From: an uncultured Opitutia bacterium
GTDB lineage: Bacteria > Verrucomicrobiota > Verrucomicrobiia > Opitutales > UBA953
Direction of reading: 5' to 3'
Length of the DNA stretch: 14,186 nucleotides
Assembly: GCA_903882335.1 (NCBI GenBank)
Contig: CAIRWP010000043.1
Location: 1-14,186, forward strand
Within the stretch, counting starts at the first letter, position 1. Every line of letters starts with the position of its first letter. A model generated the notes under the pieces. The model had not been told where the DNA came from. It searched no databases and worked only from the letters and a program-made list of their open reading frames with translations. A program made the position numbers and the translations under genes. Shown piece after piece: positions 1 to 5,966 of the stretch.

Positions 1-17
1 CGTTCCCGCGCGACTGA

Positions 18-815
18 TCAGAGTCCCTTCGACAGGCGCTTCACCACGGTCGCGAAGTCGTCGGGCCGCGGGGCCACGAGCTTGATCCGCTCGCCCGCGA
101 CCGTGCCTTCGACCTCGGCCAGGCGGAGCAGCAACCCGCGGTGCAGCGGTTTGTCCTCGCCTTTGTTCAGGCGACCTTTGGGCGTGGTGTCCGTCAGCGT
201 CACGCGACCGGACCTTCCGTACTTGAGCTCCCCGGCGATCCGCAGCCCGGCCTCGGCCGCGTGCACGCGGATCTGGTCGCGGCGGTGGAAGGGCGTATGG
301 GCCGTCCAGATTCGCCAGCGTCCGCAGGCGCGGCCGGCCTCGAACCGCGTCGTCGCCAGCTTACCGTGCTTGTGCGAGACCACAGCCCGGCGCTCCGCGT
401 CGTCCATGGCCAAGGGTAGGTCGCAGAGGCCGCCCTCCTCGGGCGCATCCTCGGTCCGTGCGATGAACTCGAAGCGGAAAACGAAGGCGCCGGAGCCGAG
501 CGCCTCGCGCCAGGCGGCGAGCACCGTGGTCCGGTCGGCGAGCAGCGCGATGCCCGCGGTCTCGGGCTCCGGGCCGAACACCGCGCCCGGTTCCTTGAGG
601 CCGAGCCGGGCGATCTCCGGCTTGCCTTGTTCCAACTGCACGCGGAGTCCGCCGACGAGGGTGGGGGCGTTCTGCTGCCAAGGGTGGTCGTCGAAAGCGA
701 CGCCGGCCGGCTTGTCCAGGGCGACCCAGCCCGGGCCGGCGGCGAGGATGTCCACGCGCACCGGTTCCTCGGCCAGTAGGCCGAGGGGGAAGCCGATCGA
801 GGCGGGTACGTCCAT
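18..815 (-). CDS. RluA-family pseudouridine synthase-like protein, catalytic motif degenerate
   Basis: A 265-residue protein with the RluA fold landmarks in order: the 'ALDKPAGV' strand (residues 32-39), a 'PETAG' segment (84-88), the 'RRDQIRVHAAEAG' RNA-binding stretch (178-190), 'LKYG' (197-200) and the terminal 'LHRGLLLRL' (224-232). Family members isomerise uridine to pseudouridine in rRNA or tRNA using the Asp of an HRLD motif. Here that motif reads FGPE, so His, Arg and Leu are replaced and the catalytic position is Glu83. Activity is therefore doubtful, and the protein may bind RNA or be drifting. The ATG at 815 lies only 11 nt below the T-tract of the rpsT terminator and has no Shine-Dalgarno. 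In-frame GTG codons at residues 19 and 21 are alternative starts. Family assignment is firm; function is uncertain. Confidence 0.8.
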   Translation of the reverse strand: MDVPASIGFPLGLLAEEPVRVDILAAGPGWVALDKPAGVAFDDHPWQQNAPTLVGGLRVQLEQGKPEIARLGLKEPGAVFGPEPETAGIALLADRTTVLAAWREALGSGAFVFRFEFIARTEDAPEEGGLCDLPLAMDDAERRAVVSHKHGKLATTRFEAGRACGRWRIWTAHTPFHRRDQIRVHAAEAGLRIAGELKYGRSGRVTLTDTTPKGRLNKGEDKPLHRGLLLRLAEVEGTVAGERIKLVAPRPDDFATVVKRLSKGL

Positions 816-826
816 GTTCCGGGAAC

Positions 827-856
827 AAAAAAACCCCGGCGCCTAGGCGACGGGGT
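827..856 (-). terminator. Rho-independent terminator of rpsT
   Basis: Read on the minus strand, an ACCCCG...CGGGGT stem with an inner CGCC/GGCG stem and a TA apex is followed by a run of T (plus-strand A at 827-833). It begins 21 nt after the rpsT stop codon. It ends just before the next gene on the same strand, so it should separate the two. Confidence 0.85.
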
Positions 857-877
857 CGGTGAGGCGCCGCGGCGGCA

Positions 878-1120
878 TCACTTCTTGGCGGCGAGCTTCT
901 TCGCGAGGCGGGCCTTGAGGCGGTTCGCCTTGTTGCGATGGATCACGCCGGACTTGGCGGCCTTGTCGGCGGCCGAGGCGACCAAGGAGGCGGTGGCCTG
1001 CTTGGCTTCGGCGGTGAAATCCTTCACCAGGGACTTGAGGCGGGTGCGGACGGACTTGTTGTGCTCGGCACGACGCGCCGTCTGGCGGATGCTCTTCTGG
1101 TTAGCTTTGATGTTGGCCAT
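878..1120 (-). CDS. rpsT: 30S ribosomal protein S20
   Basis: An 80-residue, very Lys/Arg/Ala-rich protein starting MANIKANQKSIRQTARRAEHN-like, the standard S20 beginning. S20 is a primary 16S rRNA-binding protein of the small subunit. The frame stays open for 9 more codons upstream, but family alignment puts the start at the ATG at 1120, which gives the usual length. The start is not preceded by a Shine-Dalgarno on the mRNA strand (the bases are ACTCCTTCAC). The gene is monocistronic in appearance: a strong terminator follows, and a TTGACT box lies 34 nt upstream of the start. Identification is secure; the start is well supported by homology. Confidence 0.96.
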   Translation of the reverse strand: MANIKANQKSIRQTARRAEHNKSVRTRLKSLVKDFTAEAKQATASLVASAADKAAKSGVIHRNKANRLKARLAKKLAAKK

Positions 1121-1154
1121 GTGAAGGAGTAGGGAAGCCGTGGCCACCCCTCTT

Positions 1155-1160
1155 AGTCAA
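1155..1160 (-). promoter_or_regulatory. Candidate -35 box for rpsT
   Basis: The minus strand reads TTGACT, 5 of 6 matches to the sigma-70 -35 consensus, 34 nt upstream of the rpsT ATG. No convincing -10 follows at 17-18 nt; the nearest TA-containing hexamer is TACTCC, 23 nt further on and 5 nt before the ATG. This is a weak call based on one box. Confidence 0.3.
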
Positions 1161-1183
1161 CGCGGATTTAAGGGTTTTCCGCC

Positions 1184-1220
1184 GACAAGAGGCCGCCCCC
1201 CGGAGGGGGCTGGCTTTGTC
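1184..1220 (-). terminator. GC-rich hairpin after tRNA-Tyr
   Basis: An interrupted inverted repeat: GACAA/TTGTC at the base, GCC/GGC in the middle, and a CCCCC/GGGGG upper stem. It begins 4 nt after the tRNA 3' end on the minus strand. There is no T-tract, so it may be a processing or 3' stability structure rather than a classical terminator. Confidence 0.5.
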
Positions 1221-1224
1221 CTGC

Positions 1225-1311
1225 TGGTGGAAGGGGTGGGATTCGAACCCACGAACAGCGAAGCTGAGAGGATTTACAGTCCCCGACCTTTAGCCACTTG
1301 GATACCCTTCC
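1225..1311 (-). tRNA. tRNA-Tyr (GUA anticodon)
   Basis: Reading the minus strand from 1311, an 87-nt class II tRNA is visible. The acceptor stem is GGAAGGG/CCCTTCC with discriminator A and encoded CCA (1225-1227). The anticodon arm GGGGA-CTGTAAA-TCCTC places GTA at 1277-1275. A long variable arm has a CAGC/GCTG stem, and the T arm is GTGGG-TTCGAAT-CCCAC. A long variable arm combined with GUA is diagnostic for bacterial tRNA-Tyr. It charges tyrosine and reads UAU/UAC. It is the only tRNA seen in the window. Confidence 0.97.
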
Positions 1312-1324
1312 GACGGGCAGGAAG

Positions 1325-1357
1325 GGCATACTTGGCAGTCCGGCGGGGCCATGACAA
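1325..1357 (-). promoter_or_regulatory. Possible tRNA-Tyr promoter
   Basis: On the minus strand a TTGTCA hexamer (1357-1352) is followed by AAGTATGCC. AAGTAT (1333-1328) is at 18-nt spacing but poor; TATGCC (1330-1325) is better but at 21 nt. The tRNA 5' end is at 1311. The call is weak. Confidence 0.25.
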
Positions 1358-1427
1358 GCGCTTTCCATCCACCGTTTCATCCCGCCCGCCGCCCTTGGTT
1401 TGGCCTTTAAACAGGGGGGCTCGGACC

Positions 1428-1433
1428 TAGCAT
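1428..1433 (+). promoter_or_regulatory. Candidate -10 box for the DCC-family gene
   Basis: TAGCAT, a TAnnnT-type -10, ends 7 nt before the ATG at 1441. TTTAAA at 1406-1411 is a possible but poor -35 at 16-nt spacing. The position would give an mRNA starting at or next to the start codon. Confidence 0.25.
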
Positions 1434-1440
1434 CCGGAGC

Positions 1441-1830
1441 ATGGACCCAGTGCCCTGCATCGTCCTAATCGACGGGGATTGCGCGATGTGCAATGCCACG
1501 GCGGCCTGGTTCGCCCGCCGCGACCCGGCTGGCCGGCTGATCTTCGCCGCCGGTCAGGGGCAGACCGCCCGCATCGCCGGCGAGCCTCCCGGCGGCGACC
1601 CGGGCACCTTGGTGGTCTGGCAGGGTTCCCGTCGGCTGGTCCGTTCCACCGCCGCTTTGACCCTGCTGCGCCTCCTGGGCGGGGGTTGGGGTTGGCTCGC
1701 CCGGGTCGGCTTCTTGTGCCCGCTTTTCCTGCGCGATACGGTCTACGCCGCCCTCGCCCGCCACCGCCGCCGGTTTCCCGGTCAGCCGGGCGCGTGTACG
1801 CGCTTGAGCCCCTTCCACCTTGCGGAGTAA
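1441..1830 (+). CDS. DCC-family (DUF393) thiol-disulfide oxidoreductase-like protein
   Basis: A 129-residue protein whose N-terminus carries the signature DGDCAMC (residues 11-17) after a hydrophobic strand, a CxxC redox pair as in thioredoxin-like folds. The C-terminal half has the family's 'LRDTVYAALARHRRRF' stretch (97-112). DUF393/YuxK proteins are small predicted cytoplasmic or membrane-associated thiol oxidoreductases of unknown substrate. Two further cysteines lie at 93 and 119. The start is the only ATG in front of the conserved strand, and it has no clear Shine-Dalgarno. The lipoprotein gene follows 9 bp downstream, but that gene appears to have its own promoter inside this coding end. 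Family confidence is high; cellular role is unknown. Confidence 0.85.
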   Translation: MDPVPCIVLIDGDCAMCNATAAWFARRDPAGRLIFAAGQGQTARIAGEPPGGDPGTLVVWQGSRRLVRSTAALTLLRLLGGGWGWLARVGFLCPLFLRDTVYAALARHRRRFPGQPGACTRLSPFHLAE

Positions 1831-1833
1831 TCT
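1804..1833 (+). promoter_or_regulatory. Candidate promoter of the small lipoprotein gene (leaderless)
   Basis: TTGAGC (1804-1809), an 18-nt spacer and TAATCT (1828-1833) lie directly before the ATG at 1840, with only 6 nt between -10 and ATG. A normal initiation distance would place the transcript start on the start codon. The elements overlap the 3' end of the upstream gene. Confidence 0.4.
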
Positions 1834-1839
1834 ACGGCC

Positions 1840-2118
1840 ATGAACTTCCTGCGCTGCGGGCTCCTGCTCGGTACCCTCGGTCTCGCCGGCTGCGGGATTT
1901 TCGACGACCAACGGCGCCAAGCCGAGATCGACCGCGCGATGGAAGCGGACGCCGCCGATCGGCAGGCGCGCCTCCGGGCGGAAGGGAAGCTGCGCCCGAA
2001 GGAGTTCGAGGAGGTCTCGAATAAGATGGGCTGGACGCGCACCGATGCCCGCGGTCTGCCGCCGCCGCCCACCACCGACGAGCTTGAGAAGAAGGTGAAG
2101 GCCGCCGCGGGCAACTGA
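1840..2118 (+). CDS. Small lipoprotein, function unknown
   Basis: A 92-residue protein with a short basic N-terminus, a hydrophobic core and a textbook lipobox, L15-A16-G17-C18, so a lipid-anchored mature chain of about 75 residues starting at Cys18 is predicted. The mature part is highly charged and probably helical (Arg/Glu/Ala-rich, residues 25-60), followed by a PPPP run (74-77) and a Lys/Glu-rich end. No known domain is recognised. It sits 53 bp upstream of an OppB-type permease but is far too small to be its substrate-binding protein. Co-transcription with the permeases is possible because no terminator with a T-tract separates them. Confidence 0.8.
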   Translation: MNFLRCGLLLGTLGLAGCGIFDDQRRQAEIDRAMEADAADRQARLRAEGKLRPKEFEEVSNKMGWTRTDARGLPPPPTTDELEKKVKAAAGN

Positions 2119-2126
2119 GTTCCGCA

Positions 2127-2138
2127 GGCTTGCAAGCC
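2127..2138. repeat. Perfect 12-bp palindrome between lipoprotein and oppB-like gene
   Basis: GGCTTGCAAGCC is self-complementary and lies 8 nt after the lipoprotein stop. It could form a small hairpin or be a dimeric regulator site. There is no T-tract, so it is a poor terminator. Confidence 0.4.
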
Positions 2139-2171
2139 GCCTGAGCCACCCCACGCTGGGCCCCGCCCCCG

Positions 2172-3101
2172 ATGCGTTACGGCTATATCTTCACGCGCCT
2201 GGCCGAAATGCTTCCGGTCCTCCTGATCGTCGTGGCGGCAACCTTCTTCCTCGCGCATGCCGTCCCCGGCGGCCCCTTCGAGAAGGACCGCCGCATGCCG
2301 CCCGAGGTCAAGAAACGCCTCGAGGAGTATTACGGCTTGGACAAGCCGCTCGCCTCCCAGCTCGTCACCTACGTCGGCAACCTCTGCAAGGGAGACCTCG
2401 GGCCCTCGCTCAAATACCCTGGCTGGTCGGTCAACGAGATCATCGGCTCGCGCATCCCCGTCTCCATCCAGCTCGGCCTGACGGCCCTCCTGCTTGCCAT
2501 CCTCATCGGCATCCCCGTCGGCGTGCTCGCCGCTTCGCGCCCCAATACCTGGTTGGACCGCGTGCCCATGGGCTTCACGCTGTTGGGCATCTGCGTGCCT
2601 TCCTTCGTGCTGGGGCCGCTCTTCGCCCTGGTCTTCGCGCTCGGCCTCGGCTGGTTCCCGCCCTGCGGCTGGGGCTCGCCGATTCACTTCGTCCTCCCGG
2701 CGCTGACGCTGGGCATCGTCACGGCGGCTCCGCTGGCCCGCCTCACCCGGGGTAAGGTCATCGAGGCCGGCAACCAGGATTACGTCCGCACCGCCCGCGC
2801 GAAGGGGCTGCCCGAACGGCGCGTCTGGTTCGTGCATGCGCTGCGCAACGGCATCCTCCCCGTGGTGACCTACCTCGGGCCCGCCGCCGCCGGTCTCGTC
2901 TCGGGCTCCTTCGTGGTCGAGTCGCTCTTCGACGTGCCCGGCCTCGGTCGGCTCTTCGTCTCCTCGATCATCAACCGCGACTTCACGCTGATCCTCGGCA
3001 CGACCCTGGTCTACGCCGCGGCCCTGCTCGTCCTCAACCTCGTGGCCGACCTCGCCAAGGCCGCCCTGGACCCGCGCGTCGCGCGCGGCGGCGACCGATG
3101 A
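2172..3101 (+). CDS. ABC transporter permease, OppB/DppB type
   Basis: A 309-residue inner-membrane permease. It starts with the typical N-terminal segment (TM1 about residues 10-30), followed by the periplasmic 'VPGGPF' loop (31-36) and a charged region ending 'YYGLDKPL'. TM clusters follow at about 98-122, 133-160 and 172-190. The cytoplasmic EAA loop (203-231, DYVRTARAKGLPERRV...) docks the ATPase. The family's 'FDVPGLGRLF' motif is at 253-262 and the last TM at about 272-296. Members pair with an OppC-type subunit to import oligopeptides, dipeptides or related solutes. The next gene overlaps by 4 bp, as expected for an obligate partner. No ATPase or binding protein gene is present nearby, so the substrate is undetermined. 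Confidence 0.93.
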   Translation: MRYGYIFTRLAEMLPVLLIVVAATFFLAHAVPGGPFEKDRRMPPEVKKRLEEYYGLDKPLASQLVTYVGNLCKGDLGPSLKYPGWSVNEIIGSRIPVSIQLGLTALLLAILIGIPVGVLAASRPNTWLDRVPMGFTLLGICVPSFVLGPLFALVFALGLGWFPPCGWGSPIHFVLPALTLGIVTAAPLARLTRGKVIEAGNQDYVRTARAKGLPERRVWFVHALRNGILPVVTYLGPAAAGLVSGSFVVESLFDVPGLGRLFVSSIINRDFTLILGTTLVYAAALLVLNLVADLAKAALDPRVARGGDR

Positions 3102-3958
3102 GCGGCCCCACCGCCCTCGGCCCGACCGAGACCGGCTGGCAGCGCTTCCGCAAGGACCGCGCCGCCGTCTTCGCCGCGTGGTTCCTCCTCGCCATCGCCG
3201 CGGCCTGCCTGCTCTCGCCCTGGATCGCGCCGTACCCTTACCAGAGGCAGGATCTGGCCCTCGGCGCCGTCGCCCCCTGCGCCACCCATTGGTTCGGGAC
3301 GGATATCCTCGGGCGCGACGTCCTTTCGCGCCTGCTGCAGGGCGGGATGGTCTCGTTGGGCGTGGGCCTCGTCGCCACGGTCGTCGCCCTCGCCTTCGGC
3401 GTGCTCTACGGCGTCGCCGCTGGTCAGGCGGGTGGTCTGGTCGAGCGCGCCATGATGCGCACGGTCGATATCCTGAGTACCCTGCCGCTCACGCTCATCG
3501 TGATCCTCTGCATGGTGGTCTTCGGCCAGAACATCTGGATGATCTTCCTGGCCGTCGGCGGCGTCTCCTGGCTGACGATGTCGCGCATCATCTGCACCGA
3601 GACGGTGTCGCTCAAGAACCGGCAGTTCGTCGAGGTGTCGGTCGCGCTCGGCCAGTCCAAGGTCGGCGTCTTCACCCACCACTACCTGCCCAACCTCGCC
3701 GGGATCATCGCCATCTACGCCACCCTGACCGTGCCCGGCGTCATGATGCTCGAGGCGTTCGTCAGCTTCCTCGGCCTTGGCGTGCAGGCGCCGATGACCT
3801 CCTGGGGTCTCATGATCAAGGACGGCGCCGACATTATGGAGGAGTGTCCCTGGCTCCTGATCGCCCCCTCGGTGGTCTTCGCGCTCACCTTGCTGTCGCT
3901 CAACTTCGTCGGCGACGGTCTGCGCGACGCCTTCGACCCCCGGGCCTCCAAGAAGTGA
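3098..3958 (+). CDS. ABC transporter permease, OppC/DppC type
   Basis: A 286-residue partner permease. TM1 is at about 25-45, then comes the conserved 'HWFGTDILGRDVLSRLL' segment (64-80). TM segments follow at about 86-110, 130-155, 203-225 and 252-272. The EAA loop is at 178-200 (VEVSVALGQSK...), and the family ending 'FVGDGLRDAFDPR' is at 270-282. The start overlaps the upstream permease stop (ATGA at 3098-3101), which implies translational coupling and equal stoichiometry. The length is within the usual OppC range. It would form the heterodimeric channel of a peptide or solute importer in the inner membrane; the energising ATPases must be encoded elsewhere. Confidence 0.93.
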   Translation: MSGPTALGPTETGWQRFRKDRAAVFAAWFLLAIAAACLLSPWIAPYPYQRQDLALGAVAPCATHWFGTDILGRDVLSRLLQGGMVSLGVGLVATVVALAFGVLYGVAAGQAGGLVERAMMRTVDILSTLPLTLIVILCMVVFGQNIWMIFLAVGGVSWLTMSRIICTETVSLKNRQFVEVSVALGQSKVGVFTHHYLPNLAGIIAIYATLTVPGVMMLEAFVSFLGLGVQAPMTSWGLMIKDGADIMEECPWLLIAPSVVFALTLLSLNFVGDGLRDAFDPRASKK

Positions 3959-3962
3959 TCCC

Positions 3963-4226
3963 ATGCCGCTGCGACGCTACATCGTGCTGAAGGCCGACGG
4001 CGCCGAGGGTGACGAGTTCGAGGTCGACCTGCCGACCGAGGCCCCGGATTTCACGCACCACCCCGCGAGCGGCGAGCCGTGCCGCCGCGTGCTCGAGTCC
4101 CCCTCGTTGACGATCCGTTACGGGGAGGGTGCGATGAAGCAGTCGGTGAGCGATGAGCGCCTGGCTCGGGCCGGCTTTCAGCGTCTGGAGAAGGACGGGC
4201 AGGGCGGTTGGACGAAGATTAACTAA
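3963..4226 (+). CDS. FmdB-like small protein lacking the zinc-ribbon cysteines
   Basis: An 87-residue protein starting 4 bp after the OppC-type stop, so probably the last gene of the permease operon. The layout resembles FmdB-family regulators: a 'MPLRRY' start, a 'DEFEVDLP' strand (17-24), then 'HHPASGEPCRRVLESP' (32-47), where the family normally has a CPxCGGPxRRxxS knuckle. The N-terminal CxxC and the second Cys pair are replaced (only Cys40 remains), so classical zinc binding is unlikely. The tail (60-87) is charged. The assignment is by pattern only and moderate; function is unknown. No Shine-Dalgarno is seen. Confidence 0.6.
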   Translation: MPLRRYIVLKADGAEGDEFEVDLPTEAPDFTHHPASGEPCRRVLESPSLTIRYGEGAMKQSVSDERLARAGFQRLEKDGQGGWTKIN

Positions 4227-4253
4227 GGTCGGCCTCGACCCTCAACCCCGCCA

Positions 4254-4283
4254 AACGAAACACCCTGCCGGTAGGCAGGGTGT
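4254..4283 (-). terminator. Terminator of rpsP
   Basis: A perfect 10-bp stem, ACACCCTGCC/GGCAGGGTGT, with a 4-nt loop (4260-4283). On the minus strand it is followed by TTTCGTTT, an interrupted T-tract. It lies 42 nt past the rpsP stop. In the plus direction no T-tract follows, although the hairpin could also slow transcription from the permease operon. Confidence 0.75.
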
Positions 4284-4325
4284 GACGTCGTCAGGGTGGG
4301 GCGTTTCCGCCGTGTGGGTCTAGCT

Positions 4326-4586
4326 TCAGGCCTTGGCCGGAGCGGCCGCCCGGGCGCGCTTCACGAGCGACTTCGCGGTGTCCGAAGGCTGGGCGCCGAG
4401 CTTGATCCAGTGATCGACGCGCTCGACATTGATGCTGAGAGGGATGGCCTTGCCGCGGGCGGCGGGGTTGTAGTTGCCGAGGACTTCGACGAAGCGACCG
4501 TCGCGGCGGATGCTCTGTTCGGCGACGACGAGGCGGTAGGTAGGCTCGTTCTTGGTGCCGAAGCGTTGGAGGCGGATGCGTAGCAT
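4326..4586 (-). CDS. rpsP: 30S ribosomal protein S16
   Basis: An 86-residue protein beginning MLRIRLQRFGTKNEPTYRLV and containing 'RRDGRFVEVLGNYNP' (25-39), the classical S16 core. S16 stabilises the 5' domain of 16S rRNA in the 30S subunit. The frame stays open for 18 codons upstream, but homology fixes the start at the ATG at 4586. No Shine-Dalgarno precedes it. In many bacteria rpsP is the first gene of rpsP-rimM-trmD-rplS. Here it lies downstream of rplS, behind a terminator, and must be transcribed from its own promoter in the 4587-4781 gap. Confidence 0.96.
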   Translation of the reverse strand: MLRIRLQRFGTKNEPTYRLVVAEQSIRRDGRFVEVLGNYNPAARGKAIPLSINVERVDHWIKLGAQPSDTAKSLVKRARAAAPAKA

Positions 4587-4665
4587 GTTGGTTGGAAAAT
4601 GAGGGAGGTGGAAAGACGCAGGAGGGAGGGGTGGAGTCAAGCATTCCCCGGCAAGAAAGGATGAA

Positions 4666-4671
4666 ATTATA
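4666..4671 (-). promoter_or_regulatory. Candidate -10 box for rpsP
   Basis: The minus strand carries an exact TATAAT, 79 nt upstream of the rpsP ATG, in an otherwise GC-rich gap between the rplS terminator and rpsP. No good -35 is found at 16-18 nt (ACCACC at 17). It would give a leader of roughly 70 nt. Confidence 0.35.
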
Positions 4672-4781
4672 ACCCGGGGTCAGGAAGGGGTGGTCGGGAA
4701 ACCTCGAAATAAGCCTATGGGCCAGAGACATTTAGGGCGTGTATTTCGAAATACTGGCCGGAAAGGGGTCTCGCTGGGCAC

Positions 4782-4810
4782 AAAAAACCCCGCCAAAGGG
4801 CGGGGTTTTT
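4782..4810 (-). terminator. Bidirectional terminator after rplS
   Basis: CCCCGCC (4788-4794), an AAAG loop and GGCGGGG (4799-4805) form a perfect stem flanked by A-run and T-run on the two sides, so it works in either direction. It starts 20 nt after the rplS stop and closes the trmD-rplS unit. Confidence 0.92.
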
Positions 4811-4830
4811 GAGGGTAGGCCGGGGAGGGC

Positions 4831-5217
4831 TTACTTGGCGGCGACTTCGGAGGGCTCGAAGCGCTTTTCCTTCACCTTGGTCGCCGACTTGCCCTGGCGA
4901 TCGCGGAGGTAGAAGAGGCGGGCACGCATGACCTGGGACACGCGTTCGACCTCGATCTTCTCGATGTTGGGGGAGTGGACCGGGAAGGTGCGCTCGACGC
5001 CTTCGCCGAAGGAGATGCGGCGGACGGTGAAGGTCTCGTGGATACCGCCGCCCTTGCGCTGGATCACGATGCCGGCGAAGAGCTGGGTGCGCTCCTTGTC
5101 GCCTTCGCGGACCTTGGTGGAGACTTTGACGCCGTCACCGACCTTGAAAGAGTCGTCGCCGCGGCTGGTCTTCAGCTGGCTCTGGGTGGCGAATTGGATG
5201 AGGGGATGGTTGCTCAT
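4831..5217 (-). CDS. rplS: 50S ribosomal protein L19
   Basis: A 128-residue protein with L19 hallmarks: 'FKVGDGVKVSTKV' (24-36), 'RTQLFAGIVIQRKGGGIHETFTVRR' spanning about 43-67, 'SFGEGVERTFPVHSP' (69-83) and 'VRARLFYLR'-like 'MRARLFYLRDRQGK' near residue 98. L19 sits at the 30S-50S interface of the ribosome. The frame is open far upstream, but the ATG at 5217 matches the family start and overlaps the trmD stop (ATGA, 5214-5217), which implies coupled translation. A Lys/Glu-rich tail ends the protein. It is followed by a strong terminator. Confidence 0.96.
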   Translation of the reverse strand: MSNHPLIQFATQSQLKTSRGDDSFKVGDGVKVSTKVREGDKERTQLFAGIVIQRKGGGIHETFTVRRISFGEGVERTFPVHSPNIEKIEVERVSQVMRARLFYLRDRQGKSATKVKEKRFEPSEVAAK

Positions 5218-5906
5218 GGCTGGGTTGCTTGGTCTTTCAGTAGGTCCGGTCTGCGTTGCTGAGTCTTCTCGTTTTGCCTTTCCCGGCGCCATTTGTCGAT
5301 TTCGGCGTGATTTCCTCCGAGGAGGACCGGGGGCACTTCGAGACCATCGTAAACGGCGGGTCGGGTGAACTGCGGAAAGGCGAGCAACTTGCCGTTGTAG
5401 CTGTCCCCCGTCAAGGAGTTTTCCTCCCCTAATACCCCGGGGATCTGCCGACCCAGGCAATCGACGAGGACGCAGGCCGGCAGGGTTCCGTTGGTCAGGA
5501 CATAGTCCCCGATCGAGATTTCGCGGGTGACTTTACGGTCCCGGAAGCGCTGGTCGATGCCCTCATAGTGCCCAGAAACGAGGATTAAGTGCTCTTTTTG
5601 AGCCAATTCCTTGGCCAAGGGGTTGGTCAACTGCTCGCCGTCGGGGCAAAGGTAGATCACCTCGCAGCCGGGGGTGGCTAGGGCGTCCACCGCGTCGAAG
5701 AGGGGTTGGCAGGTCATCAGCATGCCTGGCCCCCCTCCATAAGGCATGTCGTCGACCTTACGGTGCTTGTCCTTGGAGTAGGCCCGGAGGTCGTGCGCCT
5801 TGAACTGGATCAGCCCCTTGGCCATGGCCTTGCCGATGACCGACTCCTGCAGGAAGCCGTCGGCCATACCGGGGAAGAGCGTGAGGAGGTCGATGCGAAT
5901 GGCCAC
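5214..5906 (-). CDS. trmD: tRNA (guanine-N1)-methyltransferase TrmD
   Basis: A 230-residue SPOUT methyltransferase that makes m1G37 in tRNAs, using S-adenosylmethionine, and so prevents +1 frameshifting. Landmarks: 'DDMPYGGGPGM' (52-62), the SAM-knot 'SGHYEGIDQR' (111-120) and 'EISIGDYVLTNGTLPA' (129-144), 'GRQIPGVLG' with Arg153 (152-160), 'SLTGDSY' with catalytic Asp168, and 'TRPAVYDGLEVPPVLLGGNHAEI' across about 181-203. All catalytic residues appear intact. The start codon is GTG at 5906; a GGAG lies 10 nt upstream, the only reasonable Shine-Dalgarno in the window. The nearby upstream ATG is out of frame. The gene follows a secreted-hydrolase gene by 60 bp. Confidence 0.96.
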   Translation of the reverse strand: MAIRIDLLTLFPGMADGFLQESVIGKAMAKGLIQFKAHDLRAYSKDKHRKVDDMPYGGGPGMLMTCQPLFDAVDALATPGCEVIYLCPDGEQLTNPLAKELAQKEHLILVSGHYEGIDQRFRDRKVTREISIGDYVLTNGTLPACVLVDCLGRQIPGVLGEENSLTGDSYNGKLLAFPQFTRPAVYDGLEVPPVLLGGNHAEIDKWRRERQNEKTQQRRPDLLKDQATQP

Positions 5907-5966
5907 GGGAGGAGGGCTCCATTCAACGCGGGGCGGAGGGGAAGGGCAAGCCGTCGGTGGCGGGAC

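Noticed and set aside
1140..1430. Open frames on both strands covering the tRNA-Tyr locus
   Set aside because: They run through a complete tRNA gene and its flanking hairpin and have no protein features.
1782..2837. Antisense open frame of 351 codons opposite the lipoprotein and OppB-type genes
   Set aside because: Asp/Arg/Glu/Gly-rich shadow with no recognisable motif, crossing two real genes and an intergenic gap.
3011..3964. Antisense open frame of 317 codons opposite the OppC-type gene
   Set aside because: Low-complexity His/Asp/Glu/Arg composition; the permease on the other strand has all family motifs.
4227..4240. Small GGTCG/CGACC hairpin after the FmdB-like gene as a plus-strand terminator
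   Set aside because: Only a 5-bp stem with no T-tract; it overlaps the stop codon region, and convergent transcription is better served by the 4260-4283 hairpin.
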